Below are positions 22,413 through 34,056 of a stretch of DNA of 64,000 nucleotides, piece after piece. A program made the position numbers and the translations under genes. Below the pieces are notes generated by a model. It was not told where the DNA came from, searched no databases, and saw only the letters and a program-made list of their open reading frames with translations. How positions within the stretch are numbered: the stretch's first letter is position 1; each line of letters starts with the position of its first letter. The DNA comes from Limonium bicolor (Eukaryota; Streptophyta; Magnoliopsida; Caryophyllales; Plumbaginaceae), in assembly GCA_023374045.1 (NCBI GenBank), contig CM041776.1, positions 279,123,999-279,187,998 of the forward strand, read 5' to 3'.

Positions 22413-24063
22413 TTACAAAAAAAAAAACTATAAGACTATGGTTAGTATATGTATGTATGTATATGTATACCCACCTATACATACGTGCATATATGTGTAA
22501 GTAAACCATTGTTAAGTAATTAAAAGTAAGTAAATAAAATGTAAGTATAAGAATGTGAAGACCTAGTAAGTATGAGTTAGGAAGCGTAAGGGTAACCGAA
22601 TTAAGTTAATGATAGTTAGATTAATTATTCGGTTGTATGTATATCATAGGATTTGAATTGTGAATACCGGAGGAACGTTGGGATACGAGTACAACGGTGA
22701 AAGGTATGATTTCTTCATGCCCTGTATCCTAATCTGGTTACCCCGATTTGTGTGCTTATTTGACCACCTAAATAAGATAAATGCATGAATCGGACTATAT
22801 TGCACTTACCTGTGCTTGACTTATGTTGTGCTTGATATTTACTGTCTTGAGCACTAGTTTGTATAATTCATGAAATATATGAATGGTGATGTATGGTATT
22901 CGAACCTCGTATTGTACTTGTGTAATGTATTGCACCTCGTATGTATGTGTATATGTGTATTGTATTATTGTGGCTTGGATGTTGACTTGTGCTAATTCCT
23001 AACTATCTAACTCCTAACTTAAGTGAGTAAATTGGAATGAGTACAAGTCCGATATAGCTTCGGCCACGCGTGAGGATGCGGAGTCACAAGAGGTTGGCTG
23101 CAATTCCTGACTCTTAAACTGGTCCGCGGCCCAAATCCCTTAAATGGGTAGCATCCCGGATTAGTGAGTCAAGTAAATCCCGGAGGTGGGACGGTGTAGT
23201 CCCCAGGGCCGGAGGTCCCGACGACTTAACTTGAGTAAGAGTAAGAGTAAGTAAGTATGGATCCGTAAGTATGTATGAGTATGTATGCGTATGTATGAAG
23301 TAACGAGTAAAAGAGTAATCTCCACCCGATTAACCCGGGTGGAACAATGAAGCTAACAAGAACTGTACTTTGTGTATGTAGTAAGTATGTGTATTCGGAA
23401 GAAGGTAAGTGAGTATTGAATGGTTATATCGTAATCCTTGTATGTAATGAATTGTATGTATGTATGTTATGTAAGTATTATTATACTGTGTGTAAGAGCA
23501 TGTATGCATGTATGCTTGTATGAAAATGAACCGCATGTATTCGACCAAGTGGTCGGCGTACCCTCACTAGTACGCGGGGTATGCGGTTATCATGCTCGGC
23601 GAAAGCTGACCCCTTCGGGGGACATTTTTTTAGTGTGCAGGTACCCGAATAGAATATGGTCAAGGAAAGACCGGAGGCACACCTTTGTAATTAGGAGTAA
23701 GTAGTTTGTGAGGAACGGTAGTAAGTAGTCTCGTAGTGAGTACGTATGAACTTTGAAGAGGTAGTATTTTGTATAAGGATCTTAGTAAACTCGGTATGTG
23801 GATTATATTGTATGGTATTTGAAGTATTGTATCGAATGAAAGAATGTAGCGTGTATTGGTGTATGAAATATATATGTAGATATGTATACTCGGGATTCCG
23901 GTCCATCAGACCGATGCTGTAAGCAGTAAGTAGCCTTGTTAGCCACGTGGGTGGCTAACGGCATTGTATCACCCATTGTATGTAAGTAAGTATCCGCTGC
24001 GTATATCTGACGTGTAAGGATTGGACGGTAAGCATGTATTAATGGTAGGGGTGTTACAAAAAG

Positions 24064-24075
24064 TGGTATCAGAGC
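24064..24075 (+). promoter_or_regulatory. Primer-binding site, initiator tRNA-Met
   Basis: TGGTATCAGAGC follows the 5' LTR end by a few bases. It is complementary to the 3' end of plant initiator tRNA-Met, the usual primer of chromoviruses. The next bases (GAAGTATCGCTCTGATG) parallel the leader of the 44.7-59.2 kb element. Confidence 0.92.
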
Positions 24076-27000
24076 GAAGTATCGCTCTGATGACTGGAAA
24101 TACCGAGTTTAGGAATACCGAGTTAGGAATTAGAAGCTTAGGGCTAAGGGCTGAGTGTTAGCATTAGAGATATGCTAGTTAGGAACTACCGTGAGTACCG
24201 GATACCTACCATACCAGACCCGCCCTCCACATACCCTATTATATAACTTGGGAAAGGACGCCAGAGAGAGGAAAAGCCCTCTCACACTCGGGAAAACCCG
24301 ATCTGGCAGTTGTGAAGCGATCACACGGTAAACAAGAACCGACATGTAGTAGATTCCAAGAACTGGAAGTCCCGGAGATAGTCCCCGGTTGAACCACAAC
24401 ACCCGCACGTAATAGCGGTAGAATGAGCACTCCACCACGAGGAGGCTATAACTTGCAACAGCATGGGGCGACCTGCTTAGCAGTCGCGAAACCTGGCTAG
24501 TCAACCAACCGCAGGACAGAAGCACTAACCGTGCAACGGAATGAAAAGGGAGCGGTAACGGAACCCGAGACACAAGTCTACGGGATAGTAATACTTGAAT
24601 AATACCACCAACGGTATGCTAGCCGACTAAGGACATAGTCGGAAGCGGTTAACTCCAAACTACGATGCCATCAGGTTGCAACACCTGGCCAATATAGCTC
24701 AGACAACTACAAGAACAACCATGATATAAACCAATAGGACTACAAGCGTAGTGCCTAAACAAGGAAGGCTCATAACCACCACAAATGTGTGGGAACGAGC
24801 CACAAGGAGCGACACTAAACCAAATAGAACGGGAACCTCCGAGGAGTGGAGGAGTACCCAGATCTACGACAGCCATGTCTAGACCACCAAGAAGCTACCT
24901 AAAGGAGCGAGTATACCAATTATAGATCAATAAGATCGAGGGAAGCGTCAGCGAGACTAACAAACACAAATGGAAACCATACCGAGATTGGCATAGGATT
25001 ATCCAAAAACCACCGATACCACGCACTTGCCAAGGCAAGTGCAGTAAAGACAGAGATATGTAAAGGAACTAACACGTCACAAGTACATAGTAATGTACGG
25101 TGACCGTAACGAAACAACCACAGGAATAAACATCCTAAAACTGAAGGAATGGAACCTTGGAAAGGCCTAATGGCCCGACCACTGTATTTAGAACATACCA
25201 GTCAGCGAGAAGCTAGACTTGGTCAAGACCTCAAACATGGCTATGCCATGGAGATTTCTTTTAACACCACACCGAACCATTGTTTTAAAACCCAAAATTT
25301 TCTTTCAAAACCATAAACCTTCTTTTAAAACCTTGGATTTTAAAACCAGACCAACAGCATTATGGTGAGTATCATAGGATGATACAAGAGGAGTTGGCAA
25401 CAGAATACTTCACCTAGGCGTGTGACGAACACTACGAGTATACCCGTTACGGGATGTGGGACAACCGCACTCCGAAGGAGCTTGCGGGCCCGATATAGTT
25501 GGGTAAGTGGTAACGTATCAACATGGTACCCCACGTATGTATACATGTAGTGTGCGACACACGAGAAGTAGTCAACTCCGTTCTACGGACCATGAGTGAG
25601 TTCAATCAGAACCGCTGGACACCTCAGACGAGCAAGTATCAAGGAACTCAGAGAACCCATCTGAAGATGAGGAATAAGAACTAGGAAGTGCAAGAGCACA
25701 TACTAGTAAGTATAGACATTGGATATGTCTCAAATAATCCAAACAATCATGACAGCTGGAAGGTATACCCAGCCTAAAAACAGTAAGGCAATCGCCTAAC
25801 GTGAACACCACGATGCTCAACAAACGGGACAGAATTCCCAAGAGCAACCCCAAGATTACCGCAAGTATACTCCATCATTGAAGGGAATACCAAACCTAGT
25901 CTTAAACACTAGGAACAAGCATAAACAGTCTACCCAAGGACGGGAGACGTCATGACCCAAAAGGGGAAAACTCAAGTACAACACCACAAGAAGGTACAGT
26001 GGACAACATGTCATCAACATTAGCCGGATGTAACGGCATGCTTCAACAGCACTCAGGAGCAATCCTTGAAGGGTGTCTGCATTGCAACAGTCGAACAACA
26101 GCGACATGATAAAAGCATGAAAGTTAGAACGAACACGGACCCGAAGGGATTTCACTTAACAGGAAATGCCTAAGATACTGGGAGACACTTATTAACACCA
26201 TTTGTCTAAGAAGGTCTCCTATGGACGGAAGCGTGATGCCACGACTTACCATGGAGCCCAATAATACCTCCAACCCACGACAGTATACATGGAGTGGAAA
26301 CATGTATAAGCAGCTTGCAAAAGCATAGCTGGCAGCAATATGGCTCTAAGGCCATAAACCTGACGCGTGGTGTAACCTTAAACGGTTGCAAAACCCGCAC
26401 CACCACTAACAAGACTTGCAAGAAATATTGCCTCATACGACAAGAAATCAACAACTGGACCATAAATTCAAACCCAACATTCTGAGTGGCTTGGAGTAAT
26501 GGCCAACCCAATGTCACTGTCACTAGAGCATCAGCCTAGTATACAGTTGACGGAGTTCTTAATTACCGCCATGCCTTCTGTAGCAATGGTAGCACAGAGG
26601 CACGAGAATCATGATAATGCCAACATTGGCCTAGTCCACATTTGGACACTACAAGAAACCCAAGGGAAGGTACCCCTCGTTAGCCAAAGACCACCAATGT
26701 GGTGAAGATGTGAACCCTTGGAAAGGCTTCCATCTATTATAACAATAAGCCTACGCTTATAAATATTGTCAAGGGGCGATGGAAAAAGGAAATGAGATTT
26801 TCCAAACCATTACGACGTAAGGAGTAAGCATACCCCATATGCACTCAAGCATGTGGTGAACCGTTGTATAAACACCAATATGATAACCTGGACATGAGAC
26901 CTATGAGTAGAGACAACCCCCTCAACGAGAGATTTCACTTGTCAGTGATGGAATACCCCCCAATTGGAGAACGGGACCAGAAAACCCTTGAAGTTTCTTG

Positions 27001-29714
27001 GGATGTCCCGGTGATGTACATACCAGAATAAAACCGCACAGCCAGAGCCTAAACCAATGCTCAGCTTTGGGAGGACAATAATTGTCAAAAACAATCAATG
27101 TGAGTGCACGTTGCACATCACGAATGACCAACGCTCAAGAGAGCTTGTAAACCGGTAAATTGCTTTATCCTTGGTCAACCAAATACTTGGTAAATTATAT
27201 CACAAATGATGATAGAATGTGAGGTAAGTTAACCTACACATAAAACCTAAGTGGAATAAGACATCTCCACATTGGGAAGATAATAAGATTGCCGTATGCT
27301 ACGACAACCGTCATACACACAAACACAGGGAACTCCTAGTATATTTACACCATAAGGAAATGGTGCCAAGGACAATGTCACTAAGTAAAAAGGAACTACC
27401 ACAGTAACAGAAACAGTAAAAGCAATGTTGTACAATGAGTAAGAATACGGTGCGCAACAGGCGACCGCTATGGGGGAGTAGTTAAGCAATAACACGGAGT
27501 ATAAGTATGAGATGACACACAGAAATATTCTTTCCTATCACATGAGTGACTTACTGTCAAGCGTTTACGCCTCTGCACTCTGTATGACTGAGTGTTTTGG
27601 TATTGCACTTGTGCAGCTAATGATCTAATGGGATGGCTAAGGATATGGAGAATGTAAACCGTAGTAAACCCTTCTTTTCACCAACGAACATGGCACTAGC
27701 CAGTTAAGCAAGCTTAGCAACAAACCGTACGGCCTAAGGCCAAAGAAGCACGAAGAGTGCACAATACACTAACAATCACAAAATGTGAATTCCAATGGAA
27801 TAAAGGTGAAAGGAGACTTAAGAAAGTCACTAGGACCGACGCATAGAAATGCAAGGTCATACAAGTAAAGGACACTTGTACTGAACCAGAAGAACTGGTA
27901 TAATTCAGAAGCTATTGACAACAGAGGAAGCACTACAACTAAGTAGTGACTTAACCTCGCCCGACAACAAGTCGGAGGAACTTAACGAATAATCGTGGAA
28001 GCACGAATAGCATGTGCAGTAGATTACCAGAGAGCTGGTTATAAATCTTAACTCGTCGAGTTCAAACACGGTAAAAGAATACCGCAGTTGTTTAGTAAAC
28101 CTTATTCCCATAATAGACGGATGAGAAGGTGATGTATAGCACATTAAGGATAACACGAAGGGTAAGTAACCCAAGCTATCAGGGTCGCAGCAGAGAAGCT
28201 AGTGGGCCCTAGCTAGGAGACAATATACCTAGTGAGTATAATACAATGGCTGTTAATGCCTTGAAGCCTGATAGGCTAGAACCGAATTAACGATGAGTTA
28301 AATAAACTCATATAGGAACTCTTGGTGCAAAGGCTAAACCGTTGGTATGGTTAAGACCCTTTGACCAGAGCATATTCTATAGTATACCGTAGTGAAGCTA
28401 AACGCTTCAGTTTGCCCAAACTGATTAAACCAATGTTTAATAATAATAACATATGGTAGATTACGTGGGCGTAATCCCTTTTAAGGGGGGTAGAGCGAAA
28501 ACCGCTTAATGTAAGTTTTTATGAATAAAACACTTAAACCGTAATGTGCATAGCACAAATGAGAATCAAATTGATGATTGGTACTATGTTAAACAAACAT
28601 AAGTACTCATTCATATTGTAATTATGGTAACTAGGCATTAAACATGCAAATACCATAGGAGGAATGTACCTATCTTGTAACACCAGTGTAAGAGTATTAG
28701 TAAAAGAAAAGTAATGAGTAGTGGACGGAGCTCCACAAGTATTGTAACCTTTGAAGAAGTAGTACGAAATGAATGAGGATAGTAGATGAATGAAGCTTAT
28801 GAGTAGTGGGATCGTAAGTAAAATATGTGAAACAATTGAAGCCAACTAAATCTTATAAGTGTAGTATTCCGTAGTTAGAATATAGGAGATGATGGTGAGT
28901 AATGGATGGAAGTAGTGAGGGTTGATGAAATGAGCATTAGGACCGAACCATGGAGTAAAGCATTTGGGAAGTAGAGTGAGGACGATTGATGGATTGAGTC
29001 CATCCTTTGGAGATGTATGAATTCGCAACCACGACTAGAAAGAATAAAAAGATAGAAAATGAAAACAATTAAATTATAGTTGGTTGAACCTGATGTGGGA
29101 AGTCGAACTTGATCCTGATCAGATCAAGGGAAACCGAACACAAATTGGGGTGGAAAGATAGTTCAACACTGATGCTGATCACATCAGGGTCGAATGATTC
29201 TTGAAGCTCCCCTCAAGTGGTCACAAGAATCACACATAGGATAGAAGTAATGAATATAAATTGGAACATGGAGTCGTATGTTTTAGAAATTTTAATTGGT
29301 AGTGGTGGAAGAATTTCTTTTAGTAGGGAGAACGAGGATGTGTTAGAAGTGAATACCGAAGAAGATAGTAAGGTAGTATGTGGTATAATTCCAAGGGCAG
29401 CGGGACATAGAGGAGTCCCGTGTCTAGAGGACCTGAGCGCCTGCGGGATTGGAATGTGTATTGCATCGCTTTGGGGATAGCCTTGCATTGTATGTATGTA
29501 TAAATTGGTAATGAGGAACCGGATGGTCGGTAGTAATGTGGATTGGAGTGATTATTATGCATTAGTATGGTATGGTATGGTATAGTATGTAGGAACCGTG
29601 GGTAACGGATTTGGGATGGTAAGAGGAAGAAGGTATGGCTTTGGTATTAGACACGTAAGAATGAGTAAACATTATAAACCCATAACCTCGAACAACTTTG
29701 AGGACAAAGTTCCT
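24076..29714 (+). other. Non-coding interior of the LARD-like element
   Basis: About 5.6 kb without a frame above about 130 codons on either strand and without any retroviral motif; the minus-strand frames have no family resemblance. An internal polypurine tract at 28483-28494 (AAGGGGGGTAGA) lies 1.2 kb before the real one. A 65-bp stretch at 27549-27617 is near-identical, in inverse orientation, to 60938-61006. I infer that gag-pol was replaced by unrelated sequence. Confidence 0.75.
28483..28494 (+). promoter_or_regulatory. Internal second polypurine tract
   Basis: AAGGGGGGTAGA is preceded by GTAATCCCTTTT. The matching text occurs in the autonomous element on the minus strand at 49044-49055 (CCCCTTTTAAGGGGGGTAGA). 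It is separate from the LTR-adjacent PPT. Confidence 0.6.
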
Positions 29715-29726
29715 AAGGGGGGTAGA
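29715..29726 (+). promoter_or_regulatory. Polypurine tract before the 3' LTR
   Basis: AAGGGGGGTAGA ends two bases before TGAAATACCCC at 29728. This is the normal plus-strand priming site of the element. Confidence 0.9.
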
Positions 29727-29727
29727 T

Positions 29728-32700
29728 TGAAATACCCCGAACTTAAATATAGGGATTAAAATTTATCTCATATGTATTTAAGGGCCTAATGGTACCCAAT
29801 TAATACTAGTAAGGAAAAATAAATCCAAAAGAAATAAAGAAACGCTTTAAAAGCGGAAAACGCTAAATAAGCGTTAAATAACCATAGGAGGTACGAGACC
29901 TCGGTTAGAGTATTATATGGATTTTGAAGGTTTAATAAGACCTAAATAATATATGGGAACAAATCCCGAAGAAAACGGATCCTTAAAACGGATTAAAATC
30001 ACTAACGAACCTTAAAGCGCGTTTTCGAGAGGTAACCGAGAAAACGTGACTTTAAGCGGGTCAAATAGACTCGTAACAATTTTGGTCAACTAAATAATCA
30101 TTAATAAATATTAGTGAGGCTTTAGAACCAATAAAAATCAAGAAAACGAGAAATTAGTAAAAACTGTCAAAAACGGGAAGTTGTGGGGTAGAGATATAAA
30201 TAACACAAACTTATGTGTCCACTTTTAAAATAAAAGAAAAAATTGTGTGTGTGTGTGTGCTAGTGAGCCGGCCCCTACCCCCCTCTCTCACACACTCACT
30301 CACCCCTTCTAATTTACAAACAAACAAAAACAATAAAGTAACCCCCACCCTCACTTTATTTTCTCTCTCCTACCCATTCTCCTCCCTCACTCACGTACTC
30401 ACCTCCTCCCTCACTCTCTTTTCTTTCTTCTCCTTCCTCCCCCATGCGATTTCTATGGAGGTTTGAAGAACCACACACAAAACCTCACTTCTCTCCTCTT
30501 GTTACTCCATCAAACATTCTCCAAAAATTATAAAAATACCACCATTGGAATCCTCTCATCAAGAGCTACATTCCTATCTTTTCAAAAATCGAAAACAACA
30601 ACTTTCATCTCCATGGGTATGGAGCATTTGGAGCTTCAAGACCACCATTAGAAGGCCCTCCTTCTCCTTGTTCTTTTAAGGTAAAAATATTCCTAAAAAC
30701 TCCATCCTTTTCTAGCCTCAAGGGCAAAACGAAAATGAAAACTAAAACCTTTGTTGCTCCTTGTATCCTAGCCGATTTTGGCATCTTGGTGGAGTTGGAA
30801 ACTTTGTTCTTGAACCACTCCAAGCTTCATTTACACCCTTGCAAGGTAATGAGAATTCTAAACCCTAAAACCTACTTAAAGTTTAAGAATAGCTATAGGG
30901 TTAGTTTTTTAGTGTATTGAAATGTGTATGTATATGGGTTGTAGAGTAGAGAATTTTGTTTGCTAAACCGGTGGAGAAAGAGGAAAAGAAGAAGCAAGAG
31001 GAAGAAAAGAAATTAGAAGAGAAACAAGGTAAGGATACTCACCTTTGTGTAGCCTTGTATATGTATGGATGTAACAGATTTTTAGAAGTTTGAAATGAGT
31101 AATGGAAATGGTATTGTGTAGTAATGTCTTGTGCAGGAGAATCTAAGTGCTTAAAACCGTTGAAAAACATGTAAAATGTATTGAAACTTAGTTGGGTATT
31201 GGGTTGTTGAGTGCAGGAATTTTTAGTAGTGTTTTAGTATTGGTAAATGTGTATGGGAGCTTGTATATTGATGTTGTGTATAAACAGGTGAGATGATGTT
31301 AATGTGTGAGAGAAACCATGTGGAGAATGTTAATAATATAGGGGAGACTATGTCAAATTTTATCTAGGAATTTGAGGACTTAAGTGTTCAAGATGAGAAA
31401 ACAACCTAGGTAGTGACTAGGTGTATGTGGAGAGTATAATGGGAGCGTTTAGTAGCTTGTAACAGATTTGGGGGTGATTTGTTAATGGGTTGCAACTAGG
31501 AAGTGAATGGATGTATTTTGGCTACTAGGGGTAGCATTAGTTGAGGAAGTAATGGAGGAAATAAGAACCCAAAAATCTGCAACAAAGTGTATAGAGATAC
31601 ATTGGAGAAGTTAGGAAGAGTTAGTGTGGAAGAATTGATGACAAGAGTGTTGGACTTGGGTATAGATATGGTAGTGGCTTGGGAATGAATTGGAGGGTAA
31701 GGTAATACATTGTAGGCTTTGGAAATGGCATTGGGAGATGAGAATATACATGGGGGAAATAGGAGCAAAAATCTGTAGCGTTGGAGGATGAAAAACTGTT
31801 GTAAGTGTGGAAGGGAAGTGATGAAATTGTGTAAGTGGATTGATGGATTTAGTAAAGCATTTGGTGGGTGAACTAAGGCAATTTGAAGGGCCTAGGTAGT
31901 GTTTAAACATGTGAAATTACATGTAAGAAGATTGGAGAAACAATGGGTAAAGTATGGGACTGAAAACAGAAGTAAAAATGCAAATACTGGGCCCGACCGA
32001 ACTTGCGACCGGACTTGCAAGTTCGGTCGAGCCCAGATTTACAAAGACGGGAAAGCTTCTGGAATCGACCGGACTTGCGACCGGACTTGCAAGTTCGGTC
32101 GGACCAGAAAAATTCTCCCGTCTGGAACCTACTGGAATCGACCGGACTTGCGACCGGACATGCAAGTTCGGTCGGCCAGAAAAATTTCCGTCGAGTAAGC
32201 TACTGGAATGGACCGACCTTGCGACCGGACTTGCAAGGTCGGTCGGGCTAAAATTTTTCCGCTAAGTAACTTACTGGAATGGACCGACCTTGGGACCGGA
32301 CTTGCAAGGTCGGTCGGCCCTGGAATTTTCACCCGATGTAACCTACTGACTCGGACCGAACTTGCAAGGTCGGTCGCAAGTTCGGTCGGGTCAAAACTTA
32401 CAAAAAAAAAAACTATAAGACTATGGTTAGTATATGTATGTATGTATATGTATACCCACCTATACATACGTGCATATATGTGTAAGTAAACCATTGTTAA
32501 GTAATTAAAAGTAAGTAAATAAAATGTAAGTATAAGAATGTGAAGACCTAGTAAGTATGAGTTAGGAAGCGTAAGGGTAACCGAATTAAGTTAATGATAG
32601 TTAGATTAATTATTCGGTTGTATGTATATCATAGGATTTGAATTGTGAATACCGGAGGAACGTTGGGATACGAGTACAACGGTGAAAGGTATGATTTCTT

Positions 32701-34051
32701 CATGCCCTGTATCCTAATCTGGTTACCCCGATTTGTGTGCTTATTTGACCACCTAAATAAGATAAATGCATGAATCGGACTATATTGCACTTACCTGTGC
32801 TTGACTTATGTTGTGCTTGATATTTACTGTCTTGAGCACTAGTTTGTATAATTCATGAAATATATGAATGGTGATGTATGGTATTCGAACCTCGTATTGT
32901 ACTTGTGTAATGTATTGCACCTCGTATGTATGTGTATATGTGTATTGTATTATTGTGGCTTGGATGTTGACTTGTGCTAATTCCTAACTATCTAACTCCT
33001 AACTTAAGTGAGTAAATTGGAATGAGTACAAGTCCGATATAGCTTCGGCCACGCGTGAGGATGCGGAGTCACAAGAGGTTGGCTGCAATTCCTGACTCTT
33101 AAACTGGTCCGCGGCCCAAATCCCTTAAATGGGTAGCATCCCGGATTAGTGAGTCAAGTAAATCCCGGAGGTGGGACGGTGTAGTCCCCAGGGCCGGAGG
33201 TCCCGACGACTTAACTTGAGTAAGAGTAAGAGTAAGTAAGTATGGATCCGTAAGTATGTATGAGTATGTATCGTATGTATGAAGTAACGAGTAAAAGAGT
33301 AATCTCCACCCGATTAACCCGGGTGGAACAATGAAGCTAACAAGAACTGTACTTTGTGTATGTAGTAAGTATGTGTATTCGGAAGAAGGTAAAGTGAGTA
33401 TTGAATGGTTATATCGTAATCCTTGTATGTAATGAATTGTATGTATGTATGTTATGTAAGTATATTATACTGTGTGTAAGAGCATGTATGCATGTATGCT
33501 TGTATGAAAATGAACCGCATGTATTCGACCAAGTGGTCGGCGTACCCTCACTAGTACGCGGGGTATGCGGTTATCATGCTCGGCGAAAGCTGACCCCTTC
33601 GGGGGACATTTTTTTAGTGTGCAGGTACCCGAATAGAATATGGTCAAGGAAGAGACCGGAGGCACACCTTTGTAATTAGGAGTAAGTAGTTTGTGAGGAA
33701 CGGGTAGTAAGTAGTCTCGTAGTGAGTACGTATGAACTTTGAAGAGGTAGTATATTTGTATAAGGATCTTAGTAAACTCGGTATGTGGATTATATTGTAT
33801 GGTATTTGAAGTATTGTATCGAATGAAAGAATGTAGCGTGTATTGGTGTATGAAATATATATGGTAGATATGTAATACTCAGGATTCCGGTCCATCAGAC
33901 CGATGCTGTAAGCAGTAATAGTAGCCTTGTTAGCCACGTGGGTGGCTAACGGCATTGTATCACCCATTGTATGTAAGTAAGTATCCGCTGCGTATATCTG
34001 ACGTGTAAGGAGATTGGACGGTAAGCATGTATTAATGGTAGGGGTGTTACA
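29728..34051 (+). repeat. 3' LTR of the non-autonomous element (4324 bp)
   Basis: Near-identical to 19748-24058. Most differences are 1-5 base indels (for example around 20012 versus 30020, 20370 versus 30357, 21455 versus 31438) with few substitutions. The same hairpins are present at 31989-32396, about 33597 and 33929-33950. Confidence 0.93.
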
Positions 34052-34056
34052 CTTGA

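Larger units (their letters stand above)
19748..24058 (+). repeat. 5' LTR of the non-autonomous element (4311 bp)
   Basis: TG..CA ends. In order: a TATAAAT box at 20214, a (GT)n run, pyrimidine-rich leader-like text, a hairpin array (22006-22412), a block beginning CGGCCACGCGTGAGGATGCG shared with the 44.7-59.2 kb element, and a CCCCTTCGGGGG hairpin (about 23610). A GTTAGCCAC/GTGGCTAAC hairpin follows at 23938-23959, then TCCGCTGCG at 23993-24001. There is no protein-coding content. Confidence 0.93.
19748..34051 (+). mobile_element. Non-autonomous LTR retrotransposon (LARD-like), 14.3 kb, TSD CTTGA
   Basis: It is bounded by two 4.3-kb direct LTRs (19748-24058 and 29728-34051) starting TGAAATACCCC and ending GGGGTGTTACA. 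The 5-bp target duplication CTTGA lies at 19743-19747 and 34052-34056. The interior (24059-29727) starts with an iMet PBS and ends with a PPT, but no gag, protease, RT or integrase motif can be read on either strand. Leader, PBS, PPT and LTR architecture match the chromovirus at 44720-59244, so that lineage probably supplies its proteins in trans. The LTRs differ mainly by small indels, which implies a recent insertion. Confidence 0.93.

Noticed and set aside
24175..24573. 132-codon minus-strand frame and neighbours in the interior of the non-autonomous element
   Set aside because: Antisense to the element, no recognisable family, composition-driven low stop density; no start context or homologous motif.
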